DNA from: Thermoproteota archaeon
GTDB lineage: Archaea > Thermoproteota > Thermoprotei_A > Sulfolobales > Desulfurococcaceae
Length of the DNA: 9,218 nucleotides
Reading direction: 5' to 3'
Assembly: GCA_013154205.1 (NCBI GenBank)
Contig: JAADCY010000171.1
Location: forward strand, 1-9,218
This document shows, in pieces, positions 1 to 7,484 of this stretch. The notes beneath the pieces were generated by a model. That model worked only from the letters and a program-made list of their open reading frames with translations, ran no database searches and was not told where the DNA came from. Position numbers and translations under genes: made by a program. Every line of letters begins with the position of its first letter. The first letter of the stretch is position 1.

Positions 1-3000
1 TGTTTAGGGGATTATTGTTCCCCATACTGATCACCTCTGCGATCCTCCCCAGGATATCGAGTCTTAGGAGAGCCTCTCCCGCCCTTCTCAGTGCTAGGTT
101 TCTCTGGGTCATCCTGTATAGCAGGTTTGTCCAGAGCGTCTTATCCGGTACTAGTCCCTTCTCGCCGAGCATGGTTTCTATGTCGCTGTAGAAGCTCCTA
201 GACAATACTTTCTTCTGGACAAGTGTGTCGAGGAGAAGAGCCGCGCCGAGGACGTCCCCGGCGCTTCTGATGAGTTTTTCGGCTTCTTGTTTCGTCCTAC
301 CGATAAGGCAGGTCGTAGAGGTATCAGTAGACATCCTTATCGTCTCAACACCGCCAAGCAGTCCGATACGACGTGGTGACCTGAGAGCTACAGGTGTTGG
401 TGCCCGACCATACATTACGGACAAGTTGTCCCCGCCCATCATTTTTGAGTAGGCTGAGAGGTTCATGGCTCCAACAAGCTCATAGTACATGTGATCCTTG
501 TAGTGTGCATGCTTCACCCCTATGCTTAGCCCTGAAACTATTATCGCGGGTATGTAGTAGATGGGATCGGTAAACAGTCTGGGCTTCTCTGTGACCGGGA
601 GAAATCCCGCTGGATGGGATTTGCTGGCGGACCCCCAGTAGATCTTTCTCAGCAGGTATACATATAGGAGCGGTGGAGAGCATGGATCCTCAAGCCTGTC
701 CCATAGAATCTTTACTCTCTCTTCGAGAATGCTCTCCACCAGCTCCCTGTAGGGGAGCAGTATGTCTTTCAACATATCTATTCTGATATCCCCGCTCACC
801 GCATAGGCTGCTATGCGGAGCGGTAGCCATGAAGGCATGATCACAAGGCCGTTGTCTCCGCCCATATAGACGGGTAGACTACCGAGGATCAGGGCGGCTG
901 TAGCGGCCTTATACATGAAGTGGAGGATCGCGTTGGACACCGCCCTGTGGTAGGAGGGTGATGTTAGAAGTGTTGCAGGGACTCTTTCATCACTATCTAG
1001 GATTTCAGCGAGGAGTTCACTTATACTCTTCGCTATTGTGGCCAGTATTCTACTATACCTAATGATCTCGCCTTGATCCTGTGCGTTCTTCATTGTTTCC
1101 TCAACGGCTTCCCCGAGTAGCTCCGAGTAAATTATTGTGTCGAGGTATTCCTGGTCTCTAATCCCTATCCTCTGCGGTAGAAGGCCGGTCATGATCTTGG
1201 ATACTATATCTGCGTCGAAATATACTATAGCGTAATTCGTCCGCGGCCTCTTAAGGGCCTCCTGGAGATCATCATACAGGCTCTTAATCTCGCGGCTGGC
1301 TTCGCCACTCTTTAGGGTTTTCAGTGCCTTAACCAGGATACTGATGAGTTTTTCGTACTTCTCCCTCTTCTCCTCATCGTCTAGGAGGTCGAAGAGAGGC
1401 TCTGATACGAGATTCACAATCATCTTCGTCAGATCTTCTCTGTCCTTATCTTTTAGGGCTCTCTCCATGTTCTCCACGGCTCTAGCCAGGAGCCATGGAG
1501 CGAGGATCCGCTTATTCCTTGTTTTTCCAACTATAGCTTTGACTTGTTCCAAGATCTCCTTGAGTATTTTATCGCCGCCGAGCCTCTCCGTGTTCTCGGC
1601 AATAATGGTTATTGTCTCTACTAGGCCTAGCTTGTGCGCTAGGCCCGCGACATCGTCTGTGGCCGGGAAATATACGTCGATGTCATCGGCTCCCTTTATG
1701 TGTGGGAAGAACTTCGTTATAACAGTGTCTTTCTCAATCGTCCCGGCCAACCTCTTGAAGAGGCAGTAGGGACAGAGCCTTTCACCCGGTTTAATAATCT
1801 TCTCCGGGTTTTCCATGTTGAGACCCAGTTGCTGAGCGAAAACCCTGTAATCATCCTGGTTTATAGGCGCGTGGATAACGGCTACTCCGTGCCTGCATAC
1901 GCTGCAGTGCCTCCAGTTCCCACCACGTGTGTTTCTCGGTATATATCTTATCGTGTTAGGTGGGCGGAGCCGCGGCTCACTATACCTATCGATGATCTCG
2001 GATAGCCAGAAGGCCACAGTGTAAAGGAGCTTAACAAGAACTTCCCAGCCATGCACGTGTTCTATACGGCCTATAAGATCTTCGGGGCTGATATCGTGTT
2101 CTTCGATCACAGTGTCTATACAATCACCGTCATTCTCGCCGCAGTATATATGTATGTGTCTCAGAAATATTCCTCCTAACCCGCCACGCTCATGATCGTC
2201 TCGTTTATGATATATGCCTATCAATGTCATCTTCATGGGGAGTGGGGGCTTGTCCTTGATCTCCTCTAGTACGTGTTTAATTACATCTCCCGCCTCACCA
2301 CTCTCATTATTATCAATAATGATCCCTATGATCTTGTTCCAGAACTCTGTATATCTCTTAATCAGATATTTCTCTAGGGCGTGCATCTGGGCTAATAATG
2401 TATTATTCCTTCTCGTTTCATCAGAGCCTATAGGATCATGGACTACAGGTATTACGAGGTAGACCTGGGCAGGTAGCCACGCGTAGTGGGGGAACGGGTG
2501 ATCCTTGTCTAGCCAATATATCTTCTCGGCCACTCTGTCAACATGTTCCTTAAGATTTTCATGATTTTCTAGGTCTTTGAGTACTGTGTATAGATGGGAT
2601 GAGAAGTGCTGGTTCCATCTCATCTCGGGATATACGAGGATGTCGGGCCCATACTTGTCTACGAGTTCTTCGACCATGTACCATATCCATGCACCGATCA
2701 TCCATGAGGAAAACCATAGGTCTGAGAGCTTCCTCGAGCCCGAGAGCCAGTCCTTTATATATTTGAGCGAGAGCCTTACCAGGATGAAGCTATATACCTT
2801 GTAGCTCTTGCTAACCATGTTTGCAGCGGTCGCCGAGGCGTAGAGGTGGTCGAAAATACTGTGATGGGGCACCCTGGTATCCGCTGGACAAACATAGTTT
2901 GTGATCTCACTGTGATCATTAGGTATATTTACCACATAGTCTCTGAGCCCCATATACATCTCTGGCTCGTATAAGTATGAGAAGAAGCTGTAGAGAATCC

Positions 3001-3556
3001 ATTCCCTTGAAATCTCTTGCATAGAATTAGTTGAGCACAATGCATCCTTAAGAGCACATGATATACCATAAATTGTCCTCATCGCCGACTCTTTTAAGAG
3101 ATTTCTTCTTATTTCTATGGAAGAGTCATCTCCAATGTGTTTGAGGAACCCCAGGCACGGAAGAAATATATTTGTTAGCCCACAGAGCCCGAGAGAAGGG
3201 CCTCTATCACCTGTACATGCAAAAGTATGGTCAAATAGATATCTGTCAAATGCTGATGCAAGGAAATCTGCTCTTTTCGGTACAGGTACGCTTATCCGCC
3301 CCCGATATGATCTCAGGAATCTATAGGGATCTATATTCCTATGTTCTATCACTTTATCCAAGTATCTATAGAGATCGGGGAAGCGTATTGCTGGTCTTTG
3401 GGCTAGGCATAGTATGGGCTCCCCGGTCTCTATGGCAATCCTCTCATGGCCCCTACCCAGAAAGTAGGGCTTGAACGGCGGGTCGTGGAGGAGGGATAAT
3501 AGTTTATAGATCAGCAGTACATCCCTAGGATATGGTGCACTGGTCGGGGCTCTCAT
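1..3556 (-). CDS. cmr2: Cmr2 (Cas10), type III-B CRISPR large subunit; 3' end cut by the window edge
   Basis: Large subunit of the type III-B effector, which binds crRNA with Cmr3-6; Cas10 proteins can cleave ssDNA (HD domain) and make cyclic oligoadenylate (palm domain). I read one uninterrupted frame of about 1,185 codons with no stop, so it continues beyond base 1. In order: HD motif in LLHDPPFK (H24-D25); PADTRVPHH then DH (236-237), typical of Cmr2; first palm with VRLSLKYIKDW and GSRKLSDLW (about 260-281); zinc finger CSVC (551-554) with GERLCPYC (C595, C598); second palm with FDAD (D781, D783) and MGGDN (GGDN 899-902); GLSIGVKHAHYK; then a helical C-terminal region. The usual GGDD is GGDN here (codon AAC at 851-853), which may weaken or abolish cyclase activity. 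ATG 3556 is chosen; an adjacent in-frame GTG at 3559 is possible, and in-frame stops lie just upstream (TGA 3568-3566 and 3565-3563). It begins only 9 bases after the cmr6 stop, so the two are probably co-transcribed. Family assignment is firm; the activity is inferred. Confidence 0.95.
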   Translation of the reverse strand, partial: MRAPTSAPYPRDVLLIYKLLSLLHDPPFKPYFLGRGHERIAIETGEPILCLAQRPAIRFPDLYRYLDKVIEHRNIDPYRFLRSYRGRISVPVPKRADFLASAFDRYLFDHTFACTGDRGPSLGLCGLTNIFLPCLGFLKHIGDDSSIEIRRNLLKESAMRTIYGISCALKDALCSTNSMQEISREWILYSFFSYLYEPEMYMGLRDYVVNIPNDHSEITNYVCPADTRVPHHSIFDHLYASATAANMVSKSYKVYSFILVRLSLKYIKDWLSGSRKLSDLWFSSWMIGAWIWYMVEELVDKYGPDILVYPEMRWNQHFSSHLYTVLKDLENHENLKEHVDRVAEKIYWLDKDHPFPHYAWLPAQVYLVIPVVHDPIGSDETRRNNTLLAQMHALEKYLIKRYTEFWNKIIGIIIDNNESGEAGDVIKHVLEEIKDKPPLPMKMTLIGIYHKRDDHERGGLGGIFLRHIHIYCGENDGDCIDTVIEEHDISPEDLIGRIEHVHGWEVLVKLLYTVAFWLSEIIDRYSEPRLRPPNTIRYIPRNTRGGNWRHCSVCRHGVAVIHAPINQDDYRVFAQQLGLNMENPEKIIKPGERLCPYCLFKRLAGTIEKDTVITKFFPHIKGADDIDVYFPATDDVAGLAHKLGLVETITIIAENTERLGGDKILKEILEQVKAIVGKTRNKRILAPWLLARAVENMERALKDKDREDLTKMIVNLVSEPLFDLLDDEEKREKYEKLISILVKALKTLKSGEASREIKSLYDDLQEALKRPRTNYAIVYFDADIVSKIMTGLLPQRIGIRDQEYLDTIIYSELLGEAVEETMKNAQDQGEIIRYSRILATIAKSISELLAEILDSDERVPATLLTSPSYHRAVSNAILHFMYKAATAALILGSLPVYMGGDNGLVIMPSWLPLRIAAYAVSGDIRIDMLKDILLPYRELVESILEERVKILWDRLEDPCSPPLLYVYLLRKIYWGSASKSHPAGFLPVTEKPRLFTDPIYYIPAIIVSGLSIGVKHAHYKDHMYYELVGAMNLSAYSKMMGGDNLSVMYGRAPTPVALRSPRRIGLLGGVETIRMSTDTSTTCLIGRTKQEAEKLIRSAGDVLGAALLLDTLVQKKVLSRSFYSDIETMLGEKGLVPDKTLWTNLLYRMTQRNLALRRAGEALLRLDILGRIAEVISMGNNNPLN

Positions 3557-3565
3557 CACCGCTCA

Positions 3566-4477
3566 TCATCCCTCATCAATTGTTATCTTTTTGAAATAGC
3601 CGTAGCCCCGCGTAGTCTTCGCCCCGAAGCCTATCTCGTCGAAGGCCTTCTGGAATAGCTTCTCCATGAAGACATGAGGCCTCCTCGTCCCGAGTAGGAG
3701 GTCTTCAGCACCGAGCCTATATATCCCAGCATGTCTTAGCCGGCGCAGAATGCCCCGGGCCTTCAAAGCCATGATGTCGAGCAGACCAGTCCAATCAATT
3801 ATCGCTACAAACCTGAACTTCACACCCTTATTCAAAGCTAGAAAGCTTATTGGGCGAGGTTGAACATCAAGCTCTTTCTTTGCTCCACCCGTATAGTGGG
3901 GGGTTATGACATCGGGGACAACATACATGCCCGCCTCACCCGGTTTCACGGGATACGCATCCATGACTCTCAGCCTCCCAATCCAGCCATCCGGTCCTTC
4001 CTTCCCGAAAACGATCGACGAGATCTCCTCCAGGTCTTCCCATAGATCATCATTATCCTCACAGTCGGGGTCGCCCCTGCAGATCCTGTCAAGGAGGAGG
4101 TTTTCATAAGCAGTTCTAAGCACCCCCTTAATACTTGACCCCGGAATGTAAGGTACGTGGAAAACGGGATGGATAAACAAGCCCAGGTCAAGAGGAGGAA
4201 TGACATTGGATGCACCCGGTAAACCCCTATATACAAGCTCAGCGTCAACAGCATAAACACTTATAATTCCGGAAAAACTATCCGCAGCAGAAACAGCCAC
4301 ACTCCTACAAAGACCGCAGAGATCAAGCCATTGATCAGTGAAACGCTCAGAATATACTCTAGACATACAGTTAATATAGCTCATTAGTCTAACGATCATT
4401 TTGTCCATAAACTCTTGAATTTCTCCTTTATGGATCAGGTAAATATCCCCTACAAAATTAATATTACAATGTGGCAA
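3566..4477 (-). CDS. cmr6: Cmr6, type III-B RAMP subunit
   Basis: RAMP-fold subunit that caps the effector near the crRNA 3' end, next to Cmr1. It is 303 aa, normal for the family. Visible marks: VPYIPGSSIKGVLR (108-121), the usual RAMP helix following a Pro-Gly-Ser-Ser turn; FGKEGPDGWIGRL (157-169) leading into VMDAYPV (171-177); VPDVITPHYTGG (187-198), the Cmr6 'tpHy' region; PRPISFLAL (207-215); and a C-terminal Gly-rich loop GFGAKTTRGYGYF (283-295). The start is TTG, not ATG: an in-frame TAG lies at 4483-4481, two codons upstream, and a strong Shine-Dalgarno site GGAGGTGA precedes it. The next ATG (residue 24) would shorten the N-terminus and has no comparable site. The gap after cmr1 is 21 bases and cmr2 follows after 9. 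Codon use is visibly more G+C-rich than in cmr1 and cmr5. Confidence 0.93.
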   Translation of the reverse strand: MPHCNINFVGDIYLIHKGEIQEFMDKMIVRLMSYINCMSRVYSERFTDQWLDLCGLCRSVAVSAADSFSGIISVYAVDAELVYRGLPGASNVIPPLDLGLFIHPVFHVPYIPGSSIKGVLRTAYENLLLDRICRGDPDCEDNDDLWEDLEEISSIVFGKEGPDGWIGRLRVMDAYPVKPGEAGMYVVPDVITPHYTGGAKKELDVQPRPISFLALNKGVKFRFVAIIDWTGLLDIMALKARGILRRLRHAGIYRLGAEDLLLGTRRPHVFMEKLFQKAFDEIGFGAKTTRGYGYFKKITIDEG

Positions 4478-4486
4478 GTACTATGC

Positions 4487-4494
4487 TCACCTCC
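4487..4494 (-). promoter_or_regulatory. Shine-Dalgarno site GGAGGTGA deciding the cmr6 TTG start
   Basis: On the minus strand GGAGGTGA matches the archaeal anti-Shine-Dalgarno over eight bases and sits 9 bases before the TTG at 4477. With the in-frame TAG at 4483-4481 it fixes the cmr6 start. Confidence 0.8.
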
Positions 4495-4498
4495 TTGA

Positions 4499-5884
4499 TT
4501 AGGACAAATTAGTGTCTTCTACAAAATCTAGCATGATATATCCATCTCTCGCGATGAGCTGGCGGGTCACTTTCTCAAAAAGGAGTAGGCTGATGTAATC
4601 AAGGTCTTCTCGAGGAGGTATCTCTTGTTCTTGATGAGGGTTTATGTAGAGCCTATAGTGGATAAGCGAGACTATATAGTTATTCCCGGTACTGTCGATA
4701 TGGATTGATATGTGTAGCGGCGACTGAAACCTATTCTCTGTATAAAGGTTATAACAGTATTTTACGTGTTGGTCATCTCTCTCCTTAGGATATAGCCTTG
4801 GTCCACCAAAAACGTAGCTTGGAAAATGCTTCGCAATATATCCTTTTTTCTCTTTCACGTAAAGCTTGGCAGTATCTAACAGTATATCTACGATTTTTTT
4901 CCTATTGTCTCTAGGCTGAAGTCTAACGCTATGTATTGTTTCATGGTGAAGGGTATGGAATAACGGTGTATTAGTTCTGTTGTTACAGTACTGTAAAAAT
5001 AGTTGTTGACTTCTCGTCTTCTTACCAATGATATTTATCGCTAGTTTAATCGAGTCATTAATGATCTTCCCAATATGTATATTTTGGCCCTGAAAGTATC
5101 TTGCAACAGTATTTAAGGCCTCGAGGAATCTGCAGGACAAGGAGTAGGAGTTGTCATAATCTTCTTCAGCATCAATTATGTCAACTTTGCCGAACCCCCT
5201 GCTCGTCATTCTTCCAAATCCCATATCCATTAGTGCTAGACCTATGGCGTAGCCTAGTAGTTCTGCTTCTTCCTCGCTCGTGCCTGGTGAGAGCATTATG
5301 GTTAAGAGTATCTCGTCGTAGAGCTCAGGAGGAACTACTATAGTATACGTCGGGAGTGGACCTTTTTTGTTATTGTTTTTATCCTTTTTATCCTTCTTTA
5401 TATATAATAGTTTTAGCCTAGAGTGCTCTCGGAGTAGCTTCTCCAGCTCTTCCAACATGCTATTGTTGAGATAATTGTACCTGTAATTATTTTTTCTCTG
5501 CCAAGCGTTTCCTTTCTTGCCATGTTCCGTTATTTTCTGCTTGTATGGCCTTAGGAACTTAAGGAACTTATTTAGATTGTTCTGATTTAGTTTTATCTCT
5601 ATCTTAAACGCTATCTTTGACCGGTGCCTTGTGTCCCCCATAATTTCTCCAGCTATTTTGTCGGCATCCCTGATTGTCGGGTAGAACCCGAACGCCTCAT
5701 ATACTGCCCCTGATATGATAGCTCTTAGATACCATCTCGTCTTCCCAGCTATGTCCGTAGGTCTCGGTGGCTCCAATATATAATTTTCTTTATCTACCTC
5801 GTAGTATACTCCTCCCTTGTATCCTCCCGTTATCATCGGTGTCACAGGTTTTAGATGCAGGGTGATCTTACTGGTCACTGGCAT
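4499..5884 (-). CDS. cmr1: Cmr1, type III-B double-RAMP subunit
   Basis: Cmr1 sits at the crRNA 3' end of the Cmr effector and helps recognise target RNA. The protein is 461 aa, consistent with the two-RAMP architecture of the family. The N-terminal RAMP begins LHLKPVTPMITGG (9-21), followed by PPRPTDIAGKTRWYLRAI (39-56), the Cmr1 version of the RAMP helix with its Lys-x-Arg-Trp core. A Gly-rich loop FGRMTSRGFGKV (223-234) closes the first domain. The second half shows FGGPRLYPKERDD and RFQSPLHISI, matching the 'SPL' strand seen in Cmr1 C-termini. A very lysine/asparagine-rich stretch (about 163-174) is probably a disordered loop. The ATG at 5884 lies inside the end of cmr5, giving a 17-base overlap that suggests translational coupling. 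A+T-richer than cmr6 and cmr2. Confidence 0.9.
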   Translation of the reverse strand: MPVTSKITLHLKPVTPMITGGYKGGVYYEVDKENYILEPPRPTDIAGKTRWYLRAIISGAVYEAFGFYPTIRDADKIAGEIMGDTRHRSKIAFKIEIKLNQNNLNKFLKFLRPYKQKITEHGKKGNAWQRKNNYRYNYLNNSMLEELEKLLREHSRLKLLYIKKDKKDKNNNKKGPLPTYTIVVPPELYDEILLTIMLSPGTSEEEAELLGYAIGLALMDMGFGRMTSRGFGKVDIIDAEEDYDNSYSLSCRFLEALNTVARYFQGQNIHIGKIINDSIKLAINIIGKKTRSQQLFLQYCNNRTNTPLFHTLHHETIHSVRLQPRDNRKKIVDILLDTAKLYVKEKKGYIAKHFPSYVFGGPRLYPKERDDQHVKYCYNLYTENRFQSPLHISIHIDSTGNNYIVSLIHYRLYINPHQEQEIPPREDLDYISLLLFEKVTRQLIARDGYIMLDFVEDTNLS

Positions 5885-6512
5885 CGCCTACGCGTTTCTG
5901 GGCATTGTTAGTGTTTCCATTGCAAAACATGTCTCTGATCTGGTTGATGATTTTCTCTCTTTCTTCCTCCTCGCTTTCTTCGAGAGTTTTGATAATGGGT
6001 TCTGCGAGTATCTCTGTATATCTCTTAATGTACTCGAGTATTTCTAGTAGATCCTGTTGCTTAGCACTTAGACTTATCAAGTCATCGATAATTTTCATGA
6101 AGTTTTTTTCAGAGCTATTTTTCCCACTTGGTGTACTCAGTACTTCGTACAGGATCTTCATATATAATAGGTAACCTGTCTTCTCGGGCGATTTTTTCAG
6201 TCCCTTATTGATAAGGCTGTCATCAATTCTTGTATTTCTAGTGTTAAATACTGGCTTAGTCACATCATAAACTCCTTTCGCGGCATGGCTTAAATAGTAT
6301 GCAATTAGACCGTCATAGCCCCAGTTAGAGTATATTATTGGTGCGAAGTCTGCTCGGGCTCTGAACGATTTAATTAGCTTCAGTAGATTATCCGCTAATC
6401 TGCGTCTATCTTTGTAGTTGGATTTGGGGTTTTTGATACCATTGTCGACTAGTATTACTATTTTGCATAAGCTTTCCTTTATCCTAGAGTATATGTCTGT
6501 GGGTCTGTTCAT
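5868..6512 (-). CDS. cmr5: Cmr5-like small subunit of the type III-B effector
   Basis: Cmr5 is the small all-helical subunit forming the second filament of the Cmr complex alongside Cmr4. I assign this protein mainly from RARADFAPIIYSNWGYDGLIAYYL (51-74), which follows the Cmr5 pattern of a basic residue, a short Pro-containing turn, then Gly-Leu and an aromatic helix, and from the later helix LLEILEYIKRYTEIL (155-169), resembling the family's closing 'leWlkR' helix. Position between cmr4 and cmr1 supports this. At 214 aa it is longer than common Cmr5 proteins (about 120-170 aa). The extra length is an inserted middle region (about 80-140) and a highly charged tail with an acidic run at 178-186. 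It starts at ATG 6512, 17 bases after the cmr4 stop, with a modest GGAG upstream, and its end overlaps cmr1 by 17 bases. Confidence 0.8.
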   Translation of the reverse strand: MNRPTDIYSRIKESLCKIVILVDNGIKNPKSNYKDRRRLADNLLKLIKSFRARADFAPIIYSNWGYDGLIAYYLSHAAKGVYDVTKPVFNTRNTRIDDSLINKGLKKSPEKTGYLLYMKILYEVLSTPSGKNSSEKNFMKIIDDLISLSAKQQDLLEILEYIKRYTEILAEPIIKTLEESEEEEREKIINQIRDMFCNGNTNNAQKRVGDASDQ

Positions 6513-6529
6513 TTCTCATCGTCTCCAGA

Positions 6530-7444
6530 TTACGATGTTGTCCTTGATGCTTGTATTATTCTGACTAGTCCTTTGCCGATTGTTTCTTTTCCGCCTATGA
6601 ACAGGGCCTTGTAGTCGTTGAGGAGGTTTGTGACCAGTTGCATTGGCTCTCTGTATTCATGATTGTGTGGCTCCCTATATATGATCGGGCTGTATAAGAC
6701 GGCTGCGTGGCTGATGTATTCCTCCGTCCATAGACCTCCACGGATAACAGTCTTTTTCTTCCTGTCTAGTCTTATACGTGCCTGTCTTATGATCCCTCTC
6801 TCAACGACTGCGCGGAAATCCTCCTGATCATTGATTACCACGATTTTCTGTATTAATTTTTCGTATGTTTTTTCGGGGAAAAGGTTCTTGATTATTCCGG
6901 GGATCTTATCATCCTTTACGATCTTATATTTATTGATCTTTAATCCATTAACGCTTATATTGCTAGAACTTTTCTCTTCGTTATCATCATTGTATATTTC
7001 TTCTAGAGCATCATAGAGATCACCGAGTCTCTCACAATTGTTTAATGCATCTATATCCTTGATTAAATCCATGAGTCTTGCGAGCTGGTATTTTGATGTT
7101 GCATAACCATATGTTACTTCATTATTGCTTAGAACTATTCTTGCTGGATAGAATAGTAGCTCTGCATCGAGTATATTTACCAACGAAACCCACGTATTCT
7201 CCCGTTCAGATCCTGGCTCGGGTCCGAATACTTGCTCGCAGATGCTTCTCTCTCCTGTATGTTCTCCCTCGTAGCTGAGGATGCAGAGAGATTTAAGTGC
7301 TCCTTTAAGGCTCGAACCCGGTATTATCGGTAAGCCGAAATTATCCCTTATAATTGGAAGATCAACTATTCCAGGCGATCTACCGATCCCGACATGGATC
7401 GGGCTAAGGGCTAGAAGAAATAAAATATCAGCCGACGAATACAA
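6530..7444 (-). CDS. cmr4: Cmr4, type III-B backbone RAMP and target-RNA nuclease
   Basis: Cmr4 is present in several copies along the crRNA and cuts bound target RNA at 6-nucleotide intervals. The 304-aa product has the full family signature. SPIHVGIG (14-21) runs into IVDLPIIRD (26-34), with D28 at the position of the catalytic Asp known in other Cmr4 proteins (D26 in Pyrococcus furiosus), so RNase activity is expected. Next come LPIIPGSSLKGALK (38-51), FGPE (73-76), LVNILDAELLFYP (88-100), LWTEEYI (238-244), and the final Gly-rich loop IGGKETIGKGLVRI (283-296). An acidic, Ser/Asn-rich segment (about 149-163) is probably a surface loop. The start is TTG at 7444, preceded by GGGGAGGGG; no ATG or GTG lies between the orf238 stop and this codon in frame. 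The gap from orf238 is 40 bases with no visible terminator, which favours one transcript. Confidence 0.94.
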   Translation of the reverse strand: MYSSADILFLLALSPIHVGIGRSPGIVDLPIIRDNFGLPIIPGSSLKGALKSLCILSYEGEHTGERSICEQVFGPEPGSERENTWVSLVNILDAELLFYPARIVLSNNEVTYGYATSKYQLARLMDLIKDIDALNNCERLGDLYDALEEIYNDDNEEKSSSNISVNGLKINKYKIVKDDKIPGIIKNLFPEKTYEKLIQKIVVINDQEDFRAVVERGIIRQARIRLDRKKKTVIRGGLWTEEYISHAAVLYSPIIYREPHNHEYREPMQLVTNLLNDYKALFIGGKETIGKGLVRIIQASRTTS

Positions 7445-7446
7445 TA

Positions 7447-7455
7447 CCCCTCCCC
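7447..7455 (-). promoter_or_regulatory. Purine-rich ribosome binding site for the cmr4 TTG start
   Basis: GGGGAGGGG on the minus strand ends 2 bases before the TTG at 7444. Counting from the GGAGG core (7453-7449) the spacing is 4 bases, a little short but workable. It supports TTG, since no other start codon fits. Confidence 0.6.
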
Positions 7456-7484
7456 TTTTTCTATAAATTTGTTTTCGGAGAGTA

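Noticed and set aside
1344..1769. Plus-strand 141-codon frame rich in Ser, Phe and Arg
   Set aside because: Antisense to the central part of cmr2, which has continuous family motifs on the other strand; composition is typical of a shadow frame.
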